The notes beneath the pieces were generated by a model that did not search any database, was not told where the DNA came from, and saw only the letters and a list, made by a program, of their open reading frames with translations. Made by a program: the position numbers and the translations under genes. From NCBI RefSeq assembly GCF_000002995.4, contig NW_025062475.1:6390187-6454186 (forward strand): a stretch of 64,000 nucleotides of DNA. Reading direction: 5' to 3'. Numbering within the stretch: the first letter of the stretch is position 1; the number at the start of each line of letters is the position of its first letter. Source of the DNA: Brugia malayi. Lineage: Eukaryota > Nematoda > Chromadorea > Rhabditida > Onchocercidae. Below are positions 1 to 11,250 of the stretch, piece by piece.

Positions 1-691
1 CGACCTTTTTGCATCTCTACTTTTATCACCGAAATCGGAATTAACTTCAGCGAACTTTTGAACTACATATTGCCTCCACAACTCTCCGCTCACATTTGTA
101 TCACCCTCTTAACTATCAGATGTAATTCAGCTCGAAAGCTGTTGCTGCCCTCGCATTACCTTCACCCTCGTATCACCTTGATTAATTCAATTAAACCTTA
201 TTCCATTACGAAAAGAATATCAGACCTCTACCACAAACTTATATCTCGTTGCACTTGGTACGTTGTACGTACCCAAATCTCGGTTAAATACCATTCATAT
301 CACTCAACAATAATGCATGTACTAGAGCCCAACTCAGAAAATCCGAAAATGCAGCAAATCCCTCCCAAGTTATCAATACTGGTTATATTCACCCCTGTTT
401 TACTTCCACTTTTTCCAGACGCAAATAACTAGATGCCTTGTTTGAGAATAGAACTTCCACTACAGGTAAAATTCACAGGTAAAAAGATTGACTGACTCCT
501 TTACAAAACTGCTTGGTACCAGGTTAAATTTCATAAGAACAACTCGATCATCCAGTAACAAACAAGGGAATCTAAAAAATTTTAATTCCCTATCGTTCAT
601 CGCCGATTTCTCATATATACTGCATCCCAACAAAAACAAAAAAAAAAACATTTTATTACTATAACACCACATTTCAAATAATCCATCAAAA
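1..691. other. Left flank, no gene recognised
   Basis: AT-rich DNA downstream of rps-21. An open frame of about 124 codons on the plus strand (58-432) has no ATG at its start, no recognisable domain and no splice context, so it is not called. A 14-base segment near 505-518 repeats the last coding bases of rps-21 (695-708). Confidence 0.5.
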
Positions 692-1171
692 TTAAAAACT
701 GCTTGGTATCAAACCATCGCGCTTGGCAAGACGCATGATGCAATCATCCGATTCACCCATACAGCGAATTTCGCCACAGATTGCATATCTACAGTAAAAG
801 AAATTTTAGCTTATGTGTTACAAAACAGTTGTAAAATTTAAGACCAAAATTTTTCGAAATATAACTATGTTGGATGTAAAAAAAAAGACAATCTCTCTGG
901 TAAATAAAACTTATTAGTCTAGAAATTATTTAATTCTTCTTTAATTACTTTGCCCTATGAATTTCTAAGAGACTATTCTATGAGGAAACCGACCTCACAT
1001 TTAAAATTATCACCTTATAACTTTTCCAGGTACCATGCGTCCAGTTTTAGGATCCACATCGACTAAGTCGATCTGCACAGCTGCATGATCAGTTGCTGCA
1101 ATGATACGCGATGATGAAGAACATTTCCTCGGTATATATAGTTCAACAAGTGCTCCTTCGTCGTTCTGCAT
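692..1171 (-). CDS. rps-21: 40S ribosomal protein S21 (eS21)
   Basis: Component of the small ribosomal subunit, acting in cytoplasmic translation. Two exons on the minus strand: 1014-1171 (start codon at 1169-1171) and 692-788 (stop at 692-694), joined through a GTGATA donor and a CTGTAG acceptor inside an arginine codon. The product is 84 residues, close to the usual 82-87 of eS21. It starts [20 protein letters not shown], continues with an [13 protein letters not shown] segment and ends with [19 protein letters not shown], the family hallmarks along the whole length. The ATG is the only one in frame and begins the universal MQND start, so it is secure. The preceding DNA has a TTGCAG that could be a trans-splice acceptor. 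No break or odd residue is seen. Nothing else is called within 6 kb upstream, so no operon partner is visible. Confidence 0.96.
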
Positions 1172-2663
1172 AATCAGTAAATGAAAGCCGACTAATTGTT
1201 ATCCTGCAATCCATTTTATGAAATTCGATATTAATGATCAGATGGACAGCAAATAACATTTTGCAGTAAAAAAAAAAAAACACAATCCCATTATATTCTA
1301 AAAGGCAATATTAAAATACCAACAATGAACCAACTTATCACAGGAATGTACAAAAAACATGATTAAACAGAGGATGCAGTTTCAAGATCAAAAGTACAGC
1401 GTCAAAACAAGCAGTATTAACAAGTACCAATAACATTTTTTAAGGACTGGCATCATCATAAAACACCAAGAACAAAAAAAATGTGACTTGATTACAGTTT
1501 TGAAACAGAAATAATGAAACATAAATTCAAAGTAAAAGTACTTCATAAACCGAGAAAATGAAACTATGGCAGAAACAGACCAAGAAGCTATTCATATGAA
1601 TGAAGACAAACGAGAAGTCATAAAGAAAACAGTAAAATCCACTTCAATTTCACCGGACATCATTAAAACACACAATTTATTTCAAACTAATTATGCTACC
1701 TCAGAAATGCATGCAAGACAAATATTTCTAAAACACCACAGGCTATGAAAACGAACGAACTATGCACCTGAGATAAAAATATATTGTTGTTACCGAACCA
1801 CTCATTGAGAAAAACACATCGACCAAAGTATAGTATCAAAGCCTGATAGAAGGCATTAGCATCTAATGCATTCTCCTACTCAATTCAAACTTTTCTGACT
1901 CATTCATACAACTGGTGCATCCCTCTAAAACACCAACTCATTCGTTCACAGAGCGACCTGTCCACCTTTACATCTGCTCATGAACAACAAATAGGTGGAA
2001 AGAGACACACACCAGTCCCCCTCCTCTACTACCCCTCCCTCCCCCCCACCTGTCCCAAATAACCACACCACTAACAGACCACGATAAGGAATGCCACTGC
2101 ACCACTACAGCCCACTTCACAATCTCCGATGTGCCACGAGCCTCGCTGTGTACCAGCAACATCCCATACATGATTATGTACTTCGATACAACAATAGTGA
2201 CAGTTAGAATCCATCAGTTAGGAAATTCAGGGTGATGTGGAAGTGAAGAGCCACAAATTACTGATTCGCTGTTCAGTTAGTATCTGAAAAAGATATTTGA
2301 TAACGAAGCGTACCTATTTCATCGGAGTTCGAAATTAATAGAACTTGTAGTTTCTTAATGATTTCTACATTTTCATAGATCTTTTAATCTTCAAATTCGC
2401 AAGACGAGAAAGTGCTTTATTTGCTTTTCTTTCAAAAGTTATGATTTTTTAAACATAGTCATGAATACTAAAAATAATAGGATGTCATATCAAAAATTTT
2501 GAAGAATAAAAATAGTGTAAATTTGAAATTAATATGATCTTGGATTCTTTACTTCTTGAATTGTATGTATCATTAACAACTCTTGATCTATTTTAGCCAT
2601 TTTTCTATCTCGTTGTCTTCCGAAACAATGAGTTACCTACTTATATTTTGCTTGTAAAAGTTA

Positions 2664-2882
2664 CCTAGATTACCACAGCGATCTATCTCTCTTTTTCACT
2701 TCACTTAGATTTTTTGAAATCACTTACCGAGTAAGATTTCATTTTTGATAGCATTTAGACACTCTTTCATAATTGCTGAATGCAAATTCAAATGTAAAGT
2801 GAAGGGAGTACTTTAGTAAACGCTTTCGAATACTTTAACTTCATTAAAAAATAATCAAGATACATCGCTGTGGTAATCTAGG
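2664..2882. repeat. Inverted repeat with perfect 19-bp arms (possible MITE)
   Basis: CCTAGATTACCACAGCGAT at 2664-2682 is repeated as its exact reverse complement at 2864-2882, so the arms enclose a 219-bp AT-rich unit. Similarity continues imperfectly inward (CTATCTC versus GTATCTT). There is no coding capacity inside. This layout fits a small non-autonomous DNA element with terminal inverted repeats, but no target-site duplication could be defined at the edges, so a simple foldback is equally possible. Confidence 0.6.
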
Positions 2883-3800
2883 CAGTCTTCAAATAGTCGA
2901 CCTTATTTGTTAAATTCAAATTATGTAATACAATCGCCATCCAAAGTAAATATACGGCCAACAACAAACTGAAAGTAATATAACCAAGCTATTTATTTCA
3001 GAGTCCTTTACTCAATTTAGCTTCTTTCAAATCACTTTTTGGATATCCCGAATTTGTGGCTGGAGTTTTCATCAGGTAACTTTATTGATTATCCTTCAGT
3101 ATTTGGCAGCATCTTTAGTTTTTATACCTGGAGATGAATCGTATATTTCAGCCGTCTGAAAATCCGCGGTAGGGAAAGATGAATAAAGTCTTGATGCAAT
3201 CATTTGAATAGAACAGTGATGTAGAAGAAAACTTGTGATATGACTTTTGCACTTCTTAAAGTACATATAAGCTTTTCTTTCCGGCTACTCTTTTCATAAA
3301 CACATTCATGAGTAAAATAATTGAATTTCCCCAAAAAATTAGCTAACAAACATCTCTGCATGTTAAACTTCAGCCAAATGAAAAACAAACAATTAGAACC
3401 AAATTATCAGTACAAAACCAACAGAAAGATTTCGGGTCACAAGTATCCTCAGAAATACTCACCTGAACCATATTATCACATTTGCCAAATGTTTTTGTTT
3501 AAAATTAATCCTTTCTCTTTCTGCTGTATTATCGCAGTCAAGTTTTTCCTGAAATAATCACTAATTACAAAATCAACAGAAATCTATTTTTCCAAAAAAA
3601 AAAAATCTATTTTTCCACTTTTCCAAATAGCAAATGACTATCTAAATTCCATGCTAAATGTTGAATTTTTGAAATTTTGACTCTTTGTCACCTGGATATC
3701 AGCGGAACATTTTCATGACAGCACTCTCCCTCTTATTAAATAGATTATATGATCGATAGTGATGAGATATTATAAAAACTATTTCTTATATATATTATTA

Positions 3801-3860
3801 AATACTATTAAAATTATTAAAATACTATTAAAATTATTAAATACTATTAAAATTATTATT
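3801..3860. repeat. AT-rich tandem repeat, about 3 x 20 bp
   Basis: Three consecutive copies of an AATACTATTAAAATTATTAA-like unit; the last diverges at its end. A minisatellite-type expansion in AT-rich DNA with no evident function. Confidence 0.85.
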
Positions 3861-4176
3861 AAAACTATTTCTCACGACCTAAATCCTCTTAAATTTAACA
3901 ATGTCTCTCGAGGGACTGCATAATTCTTCTCTTTCCGCCTTTCCTCGTACATTTAGAAGAAATAGAAACGTAGCAGACTTCTGTGGTACCATTAACAACT
4001 ACTAAAATATCTGCATGACGAACATGGAATATTTTATAACGAAATCTTCAAGAATCAAATTCATTGACGTAGGTGACATTGATTCTGAGCATGATTCATG
4101 TCTATTATAGGTTTTTTATGTGGAAAAAATCAGTCCATGAACGACACAAAAATCATCAATAGCTAATCTATATCGT

Positions 4177-4213
4177 ATCACATTTTTATTGTTGCAGATC
4201 TGCACTTCAAATA
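4177..4213 (+). repeat. 37-bp direct repeat, copy 1
   Basis: Shares about 35 of 37 bases with 4704-4740, beginning ATCACATTTTTATTGTTGCA. The copies lie about 527 bp apart in the same orientation. They are probably ends or fragments of a dispersed repeat; the DNA between them is not obviously a mobile element. Confidence 0.7.
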
Positions 4214-4703
4214 AAATTGGCAACTGATAAATTTCTGATTAGTTACTGATTTATTTTTGATAATTTTGAGTTCAATAAAAGCTTACTTTCAATTTATTTT
4301 TCCTTTTTTTTTTTTAAACGATCAATTTTAACAAAAATTGTCGGTATCTGCTGATAAAGCACGAAAGCTCAACTGATTTATTTCATGCTATAGTTATGAT
4401 TTGTAATTCTAGTTATAAGGGATTAGACGACATTAGAAAAATGCATGCGGAGAAGGTTAGAAAAGCCTCAGAATTGCGCTTAGTATTTACACTTAGGCTT
4501 AGTAAAAGCTTTCACAACTTTTGCCTTATAAACAATATATGTATAGCTTGCTTCTGAAGTCATTAAAAATTTTTTTTATCTTAATGCAAATAAATTTGTA
4601 TCCATAGATTAACGCTTGCAAGACACAGTGGTTTCTTTTTTTTCCCTTAAAAAATCTAAAAATGGTAACAATTTTTAAGTAAAACAAACAAGCTTTATGT
4701 CAT

Positions 4704-4740
4704 ATCACATTTTTATTGTTGCAAATCTACACTTCAAATA
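4704..4740 (+). repeat. 37-bp direct repeat, copy 2
   Basis: Second copy of the segment at 4177-4213, with about two mismatches (GCAAATCTAC in place of GCAGATCTGC). Confidence 0.7.
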
Positions 4741-7230
4741 GAAGACGAACAATGTTTAAGGAAGGAACTCTCATTCTGCTAAACTAGAGGGTGATTTTAA
4801 ACCTTCTATCAGCAACAAATTTCATACGACTGAAACCCATTCAGTCAGAAAACACCTTAATCACAAGCGCTCCATCAAACAAATAAAAACAATAATAGTA
4901 CTTGTGGTGATTAATCTTCACATATCCGTTCATTTTGCTACTCATTTTTTTGGTTTTGTAAGTGTACTACTGTTTGATCAGTTGTTGATAATTCTTCTCA
5001 AGCACAACAATCTGTTATCTCCTAAGATGGCTAAATAGTTCTTTAGTTTTGCTTCTCCCTTATATCTCTTATATAGTTGATGAGATCTTCACATTTAACT
5101 TTGTACTGTTTTCAAATGAAATTTGATCTATTCCCATTCTCACTGTTACAGTTACATATTTGCTGTTTATGTGTGAAGGATAAAATGAAATTGCCTAGTG
5201 TTCTCCATCGAGAAATTTAACTTACTCATCCAGAAATAAATTTCACATTACTTTTAGATCAATTCTACTATATGAATTATGATAGTGTTGATACATTTAT
5301 TTCATTTTAACTTGGTTATCCTATCCATGAAAATCATTTCCGCAATTGTTTTGTACTGTTCCAATACATCTTGACCACTGTTAACAGTGCCATTACGTCT
5401 CATAAAATTTCAGCTAATATGTAGATTTATTTCAGTTTGAATACAGAAAGTGAAAGAGAGCACTGGAACTGCATCAACAAAAAAGAAGAATAAAGCGAAA
5501 AATTAAAATCATAGTGATGGCAAAATACCCATATTCGATTCAGTATCACTTATCGCTGAATCACTCCTGAAATTGATCACGACCCAGTTAACTTGTACAC
5601 AATTCAACCGAACTAGAAGAAAATTTCAATCCTTTTGTCATTTCTTTTTCAGAATTTTTGATTAATCAAATTTACACTAGATTTAGCGCAAGCTTCTGCC
5701 TTTATCAATGGTGTGAATAAATTTTCAATAACATATTACATCAAAGGAAGCAAACAAGAAAATCTCCTTGCTCTTTAATTACACTTAATTTTGAACTCTC
5801 GACTAATGGGCGATAATCCAGCTATCAGATGAATTTGTCACGTTGAGACAGACATAAAGACGACTTCATAATATTGCTTGATTGACGAGAAGCTTAATGA
5901 TTCTTAGAGAAATGTGAGTTTCCTGGTAAACAGAATGTTGTTTTGCTTATCACCCTTCTTGGTGGTTTTCTGCATAGTAGTATTCTTAAGAATCTATTAC
6001 CACACAACTATATTCATACATCAAGATTTCAACCCTTCTCTGAATGAAGCAAGGAAAAGCAATCTGTTCCAGCGCTTTATCGCAATCAGTTGAGAACCAA
6101 AATAACGAATGAATGGCAATGCAGCGTCACACTTGCACCACTTATAAGTTACATTAATTGATAGCAAAAATTTCAGAAATTCGCAAGCTCCCATAACAGT
6201 GCACAACAACGAAAAATTAACACGATAATCAAGTTAGTGAAATTACCTCTTCAAAAGTTTTATCAATGATGTTCAATTCTTCACTACCACTGAGTAATTT
6301 TTTTGATTGAAATTTCCAGAAAATTATACATATTTACATCTGTAAATTCCCTATCCTCTATTAGGAAGAATTTTGTAAGTGGAGCTCATTTTTCGACAAA
6401 CAGTTTTTTTTTTTTTTAAGTTATATAAAAAGCGTAACAAAATATAAGGTAAAACAATAAAAAAGAATGACCAGAAAGAAAACCTGCACAAAAACATCAT
6501 TAGCATCTAGACAAAGGAACTAAAAATGTCCTGTTTAGTAAGGCACGGGAAATGGAGAGATACAAGTTAGACAAATAGAAGAAATGGAACTCAGAATCTT
6601 TTTTTTTTCATTGGAAAAACCGGAAATATGTACGGAGGTAGTCTTCTGAGGCATTATTGGAGATCAAGTATTTATTATAATCACTAAATATTCAAGGAAT
6701 ATAACAAAATCCCGCACCCTATAAATGCTGGTGTAGCCGGGTAGAATTACCTAAAATTTGATAAAATTTCCTACCATTATGGAAGAAAATCTTAAAGTCC
6801 GGCAAAAACATTGCATTTAGCTCTAAAAAAATAGTTTTAAAGACCAAAATATTACAATCTGAAAATGATGCAACCATAACATAGGAAATTGTGTTCATTA
6901 GATATAAACTGGCAGAGAACAAGAGTGATCCGATATGGCAATGAATAAAGTGCAGATGGCAAAGATATACATACACATACACAACATATTGTTAAATCGC
7001 AATGGCAAAAGGTATTAATTAGAATACGTGAGCAAGCGAAACTGAGTATGTTTCTAAAATACTCAGCAGCTCCGAATCGCGATATTTCTAGCGTACATAT
7101 TGTCGATGAATTCATGTTCTTAAGATTACTAGGATTTAGAGGAAATTTTTAAAAATTAGGAATTCTCTTTGATAATTATAGAATTTTAGTGAACTAGGTA
7201 TCGGGTTAGTGACACTATGATCTCTATGAT

Positions 7231-10200
7231 TCATTGATAGCGATAACTATTGTTAAGTGTTGTATTCCGATGCAGACGACCGTTTTGTTCCTGTCGTACA
7301 AGATCTTCCAGTGCACGAATATCTAGTCGAACTGAGCCAGCGTATGTCAAAAAATCTCGAACATCTAGATCAAGCGATGCTAATGATCGTCGGCGCCAAC
7401 CTGCAACCATTTCATGTCATTTATCACAATTGCCAATTCCATATTAAAATAATGATTAATATTATTAGCTTCCGTAAGAAAAAAAACTGTATAAAAGTGT
7501 TGCGCAAAAAGTAAACCAAATAATAAAAACATACAAATAACATATTCGTTGAGAAGTATAGGTGGAGTGGACGAACTTTCGAGAGGTATCGGATTGTCTC
7601 GAAAATATTCCAGAAGATCAACCATTGTTTCGAAAATCATCTGATGAATGCGACACTCTCCATCAGGCATCATCACAATCCGTACGTGCTGTAATTATTG
7701 AAATGAGTTCTTAATTGTCCCAGAAAAATACAAGGTATCTAGTATCCCATATATCATGCTCAGTCAGTCTATGGTACGATATCAGTGATTTAGACAGATG
7801 AATTCAAACTCGAATCAGTGTCAAAATGATGAGAAAGATCTAATGAAAAAAAATATATATATATATAAACAAAAACCTTAGCTTTTCCTTGACAGTTGAA
7901 TGTCAATACAAATTCGCCAGGGCGTGTTTCACTCTGACGTACAAGAAATAAGCCATGTCCATCAACTCCATTATGAAGCACTAATCGTGCACTTACACTG
8001 CGAGACAAACGCGCATGAAACCATGGATAGATCTCCAGTCCCGGTACAGAACCACGCACTGTTCTTACCGGGATTCGTGCTTCCATCCCCGTTGATACCA
8101 TTGAATGCACATTATTTAATGATCTGATAACTACTTGTATAGATTCTAACTTGAGACTGAATGCAACTGTTTTGTTATAAATGATGGGAATTCCATAGAA
8201 AAATCAAAATATTTCACCTCGTCAATCGTGACCAATTTTTGAAAGAAAAAAGGATTCAAAGGGCAGAAATTTAAAAGGGGAAAATAGATGAAGTTTTTTA
8301 TGACAAAATTCAAATTTCAAAAACAAGCCGTATTAGTTGCAGTATTTTTAAAACTGCAAATTCACTTCTTTAAATTTAGCAAAACGAACTTCACCTTGTT
8401 GAGAAAAATTGTCGATTACGGAGAAAATTTGAGCCAACTGGTGGTGCAGACGGTTGTCGAACGAACCTATGAATAGAATTTGGATCGTTCTCCGACACAC
8501 AACCTCGTATCACTGCTAGCCACTGTTGACATTCATCCGGATTCCTCGCCCCGATTACATATTCCACCTAAAATTTCTATTGAAGGAAAAGATTTTCTTT
8601 GCATAATAACAATACAACCTAATGGAGTTAATCAGTTAGGAAGAATACTTCTTTTTGATAATCGAAAAATTGTAGAATCCAATAATGAAGCATTATGCAA
8701 AAGCTAAAACAAACATTATTATATCCACGAATAGCAAATATCGATTCGTTTCCTTCCTCAAACTCTAACGGTGTTGTTTCCCTGACTTCCATTATCAGAA
8801 AGCAAAAGATTCCCGATTTCGCTCGACTACTCTAAAAACTGGATTTTACTTACAGAACAAATCAATTTCTTCCGATTTGGACAATCATAACATAGAAGAT
8901 GTATAACGTACCAATCAAAGAACATGTACAACCAATCTTACATTTTTAATGCTTAATTATATGCAAGCTAGCACTGTTGGATGAAAACACACCTCAGTGG
9001 CTAATCAATTCTTGTTACAACAGAAGTAGTTTCGAAACGAACAAATAATTTCGAAAATTATTATTTAAAAGTAATCTATTAATTTTCCCTACTTTTGGTG
9101 GCGAATAGAACTCCAAAAGATATCCTCCAGCCGTTTTGACAAGACATAGCCTGCATTTCCGCCACTGCTTTGTTTCAAGTTCCAAACCACTCATATATCT
9201 GTATGAACATATTATAGGAATGAAAAAAGACAGGTAGGGAATTACTGGTCAGCGGTCATTAACTGGTCATTAACTGCGTTAATGATTGCACTGCAACGAT
9301 TTCTCAAAAAAAAAAAATTCAGTGAAGCAAGTCATACACGAAAAAATTTCTTCAATTATTATTCACAGTAAATTAATTAATTTGAAAACTGGAGAATTAA
9401 GAGAGAATGAATTGAAGAAGTGTTGTCTTTTCAAACAAATTTTAATCAGTTTTTTCTTCATGCAACAAACTAATTGATCATATTTTCACTTCTTTTGCCT
9501 TGCCTTTTTCCGTCTCTCCGATCGCGCTTAATAATCTCCCTCGTTTTTATGAACTAGCGAAAACAATTTAAAACCAAATCACACAGTCTGTGACACCATT
9601 TAAAAAATAATTGCCTTACCTTACATTGCCTTCCCGAATCAATTCAACTGTTGTTTTCGCTTGAAAATGTGACCGAAACCAAGAAATTCGCTTGGCGGAT
9701 GGCCGACTAGAATTGGAGGGTGCCGACTGATGCTGAATTAATGAGTCTGCCTAAAATTTGAAAATTTTTTGCAATTGAGTATTTTCAGATTGAAAACTTT
9801 AAAAAATCAGAATGAGAGTGGGATTCCAAAATTCATTTGGGACTCTCAATTTAGTAGACTTATTTCATCCGTAAATCAAGAACGAGTGGCACTCATATGA
9901 AATGAATGTATGGTCAGGACATTATACCCGCCATATAAATAACAATATTATTTTTTTACGTGAATGAAATTGATCTTTGAAAAACACCAAAAAGCGAAAT
10001 ATTGCACCTGTGATACCATCTCAGATCTCGACCGTGACAACCAGGTGATATCGGCGATGCTAGCTGGTCGTTCATATTCGTTCAGAGATCTCCAATCACA
10101 TGGACGCTCACGGTAGTTGACATTATCAGGAGCTGTGCGACTGGATGAAACATTCTGAAAATATGGAAGTGCATAGGTCTCTGCAAAAATCGACAATCAT

Positions 10201-11250
10201 TCAGTGACAAATCCACAACCTTTCTGTAGAAATGAAGAAACAGATAATAAACATGAAAAAGAAAAGAAGTGAATGATCGGATATCAATAAATCAGTGTAG
10301 TATATTGTGAATATTTCTGGTCACAAATGCTGTATAATATCTACTTAGCCATCTAAAATTTTTCGCACCAGTTGCAAAATAGATGTTCATGTTTCTAGTC
10401 ACAAATGTCACGTTCATGTTCACAAATGTTCATTTCTATACGTACGTACGTTGAACACGAGGAAGATATCCAACAGCAAATATCTTTCATTCGTATCATG
10501 TCATACTATTGACAAACATGCATTTTCACATTGACTATCTGAATTGCACGCAGTCCAGTTTTCTTTACAGTTTTACAGATTGTGAAGTGAGGAATGATTG
10601 GTGAGAGTTTCTGAGAGGTGTAACCGGTGAAATGAAGGTATGTATCACTGAAGTGAAGAGATTGGATAGTTTAATATACAACATCAGGAATTGATAGTTA
10701 GACCATAGTTCCTATCTAACCTAAAAATTTGAATCGCTAATTCTCAACCTTGAAATGTGTTTCCCACTTCCGACTCTCGATACTACTATAATCGTTTACA
10801 GCATTGGTGAGGATGAGAAGAAGAGAAAAGATTAAATCTATCTGCGGACGATTTACATCGGTTTTCACTTTTCCCTCTGCAGAAATAGCAATGAGCACTA
10901 GAAAGAGTATAGGAATTGACATTCTAATCATAAGAATGAAATAAATTAATAAAGCTAAACAGTTGAAATAAAAATGAGTGGGGAACATTGAGTTGAGGAT
11001 TAATGCATACTGCTTGAAGAAAGGTAGTTACAGGAAGAATGACGTTCGGAGTTGTCAGCCTTTCTGTCAATTCCTCAGTTAAGGTATTAGTAAATTGCTG
11101 AACGATATCCGAAGCGGAGACGTTGCTTTCAGCGATACCAACACTTGTTGAATATTGGTGCCAACTTTCCGCGAATTTGAAAGCGACTGACTTTGCGTAC
11201 TGTATGCAAAATTGTCGCCATCTGTCACTTTCTTGAGCTGAAACTTGCAT
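7231..11250 (-). CDS. SH2B: SH2B/Lnk-family adaptor protein (dimerisation, PH and SH2 domains)
   Basis: Cytoplasmic adaptor that in animals couples receptor tyrosine kinases and insulin-type receptors to downstream signalling. Nine exons on the minus strand: 11011-11250, 10008-10154, 9620-9750, 9093-9198, 8715-8831, 8395-8567, 7877-8123, 7535-7688 and 7231-7400. Every junction is in frame; total 494 residues. Residues 8-60 match the N-terminal phenylalanine-zipper dimerisation region ([20 protein letters not shown]). A PH domain spans about 164-271 ([19 protein letters not shown], conserved Trp262). An SH2 domain spans about 339-437 ([22 protein letters not shown] with phosphotyrosine-binding Arg367, DNPIPLES). 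The C-terminus ends NNSYRYQ with Tyr491, matching in place the conserved C-terminal tyrosine of SH2B proteins that recruits Cbl. It is shorter than vertebrate SH2B1 and lacks long proline-rich linkers. A CAG acceptor 10 bases upstream of the ATG suggests trans-splicing. Confidence 0.93.

Larger units (their letters stand above)
1172..7230. other. 6 kb intergenic spacer with repeats
   Basis: Between the start of rps-21 and the 3' end of the SH2B-like gene. Strongly AT-rich; short open frames on both strands lack splice context or recognisable residues. It holds an inverted repeat (2664-2882), a 20-bp AT tandem repeat (3801-3860) and a dispersed 37-bp direct repeat (4177-4213 and 4704-4740), listed separately. 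The part just upstream of 1171 must hold the rps-21 promoter; no clear motif was seen. Confidence 0.5.

Noticed and set aside
58..432. 124-codon open frame at the left end
   Set aside because: No ATG start, no recognisable domain, random-looking composition and no splice signals.
460..672. Minus-strand frame ending in a segment like the rps-21 C-terminus (LVPSSF)
   Set aside because: Only 14 bases are shared with the true last exon and the rest is unrelated; too short to call a duplicated exon.
10737..10988. Minus-strand frame with a signal-peptide-like start
   Set aside because: It lies wholly in intron 1 of the SH2B gene, and the frame has no independent support.
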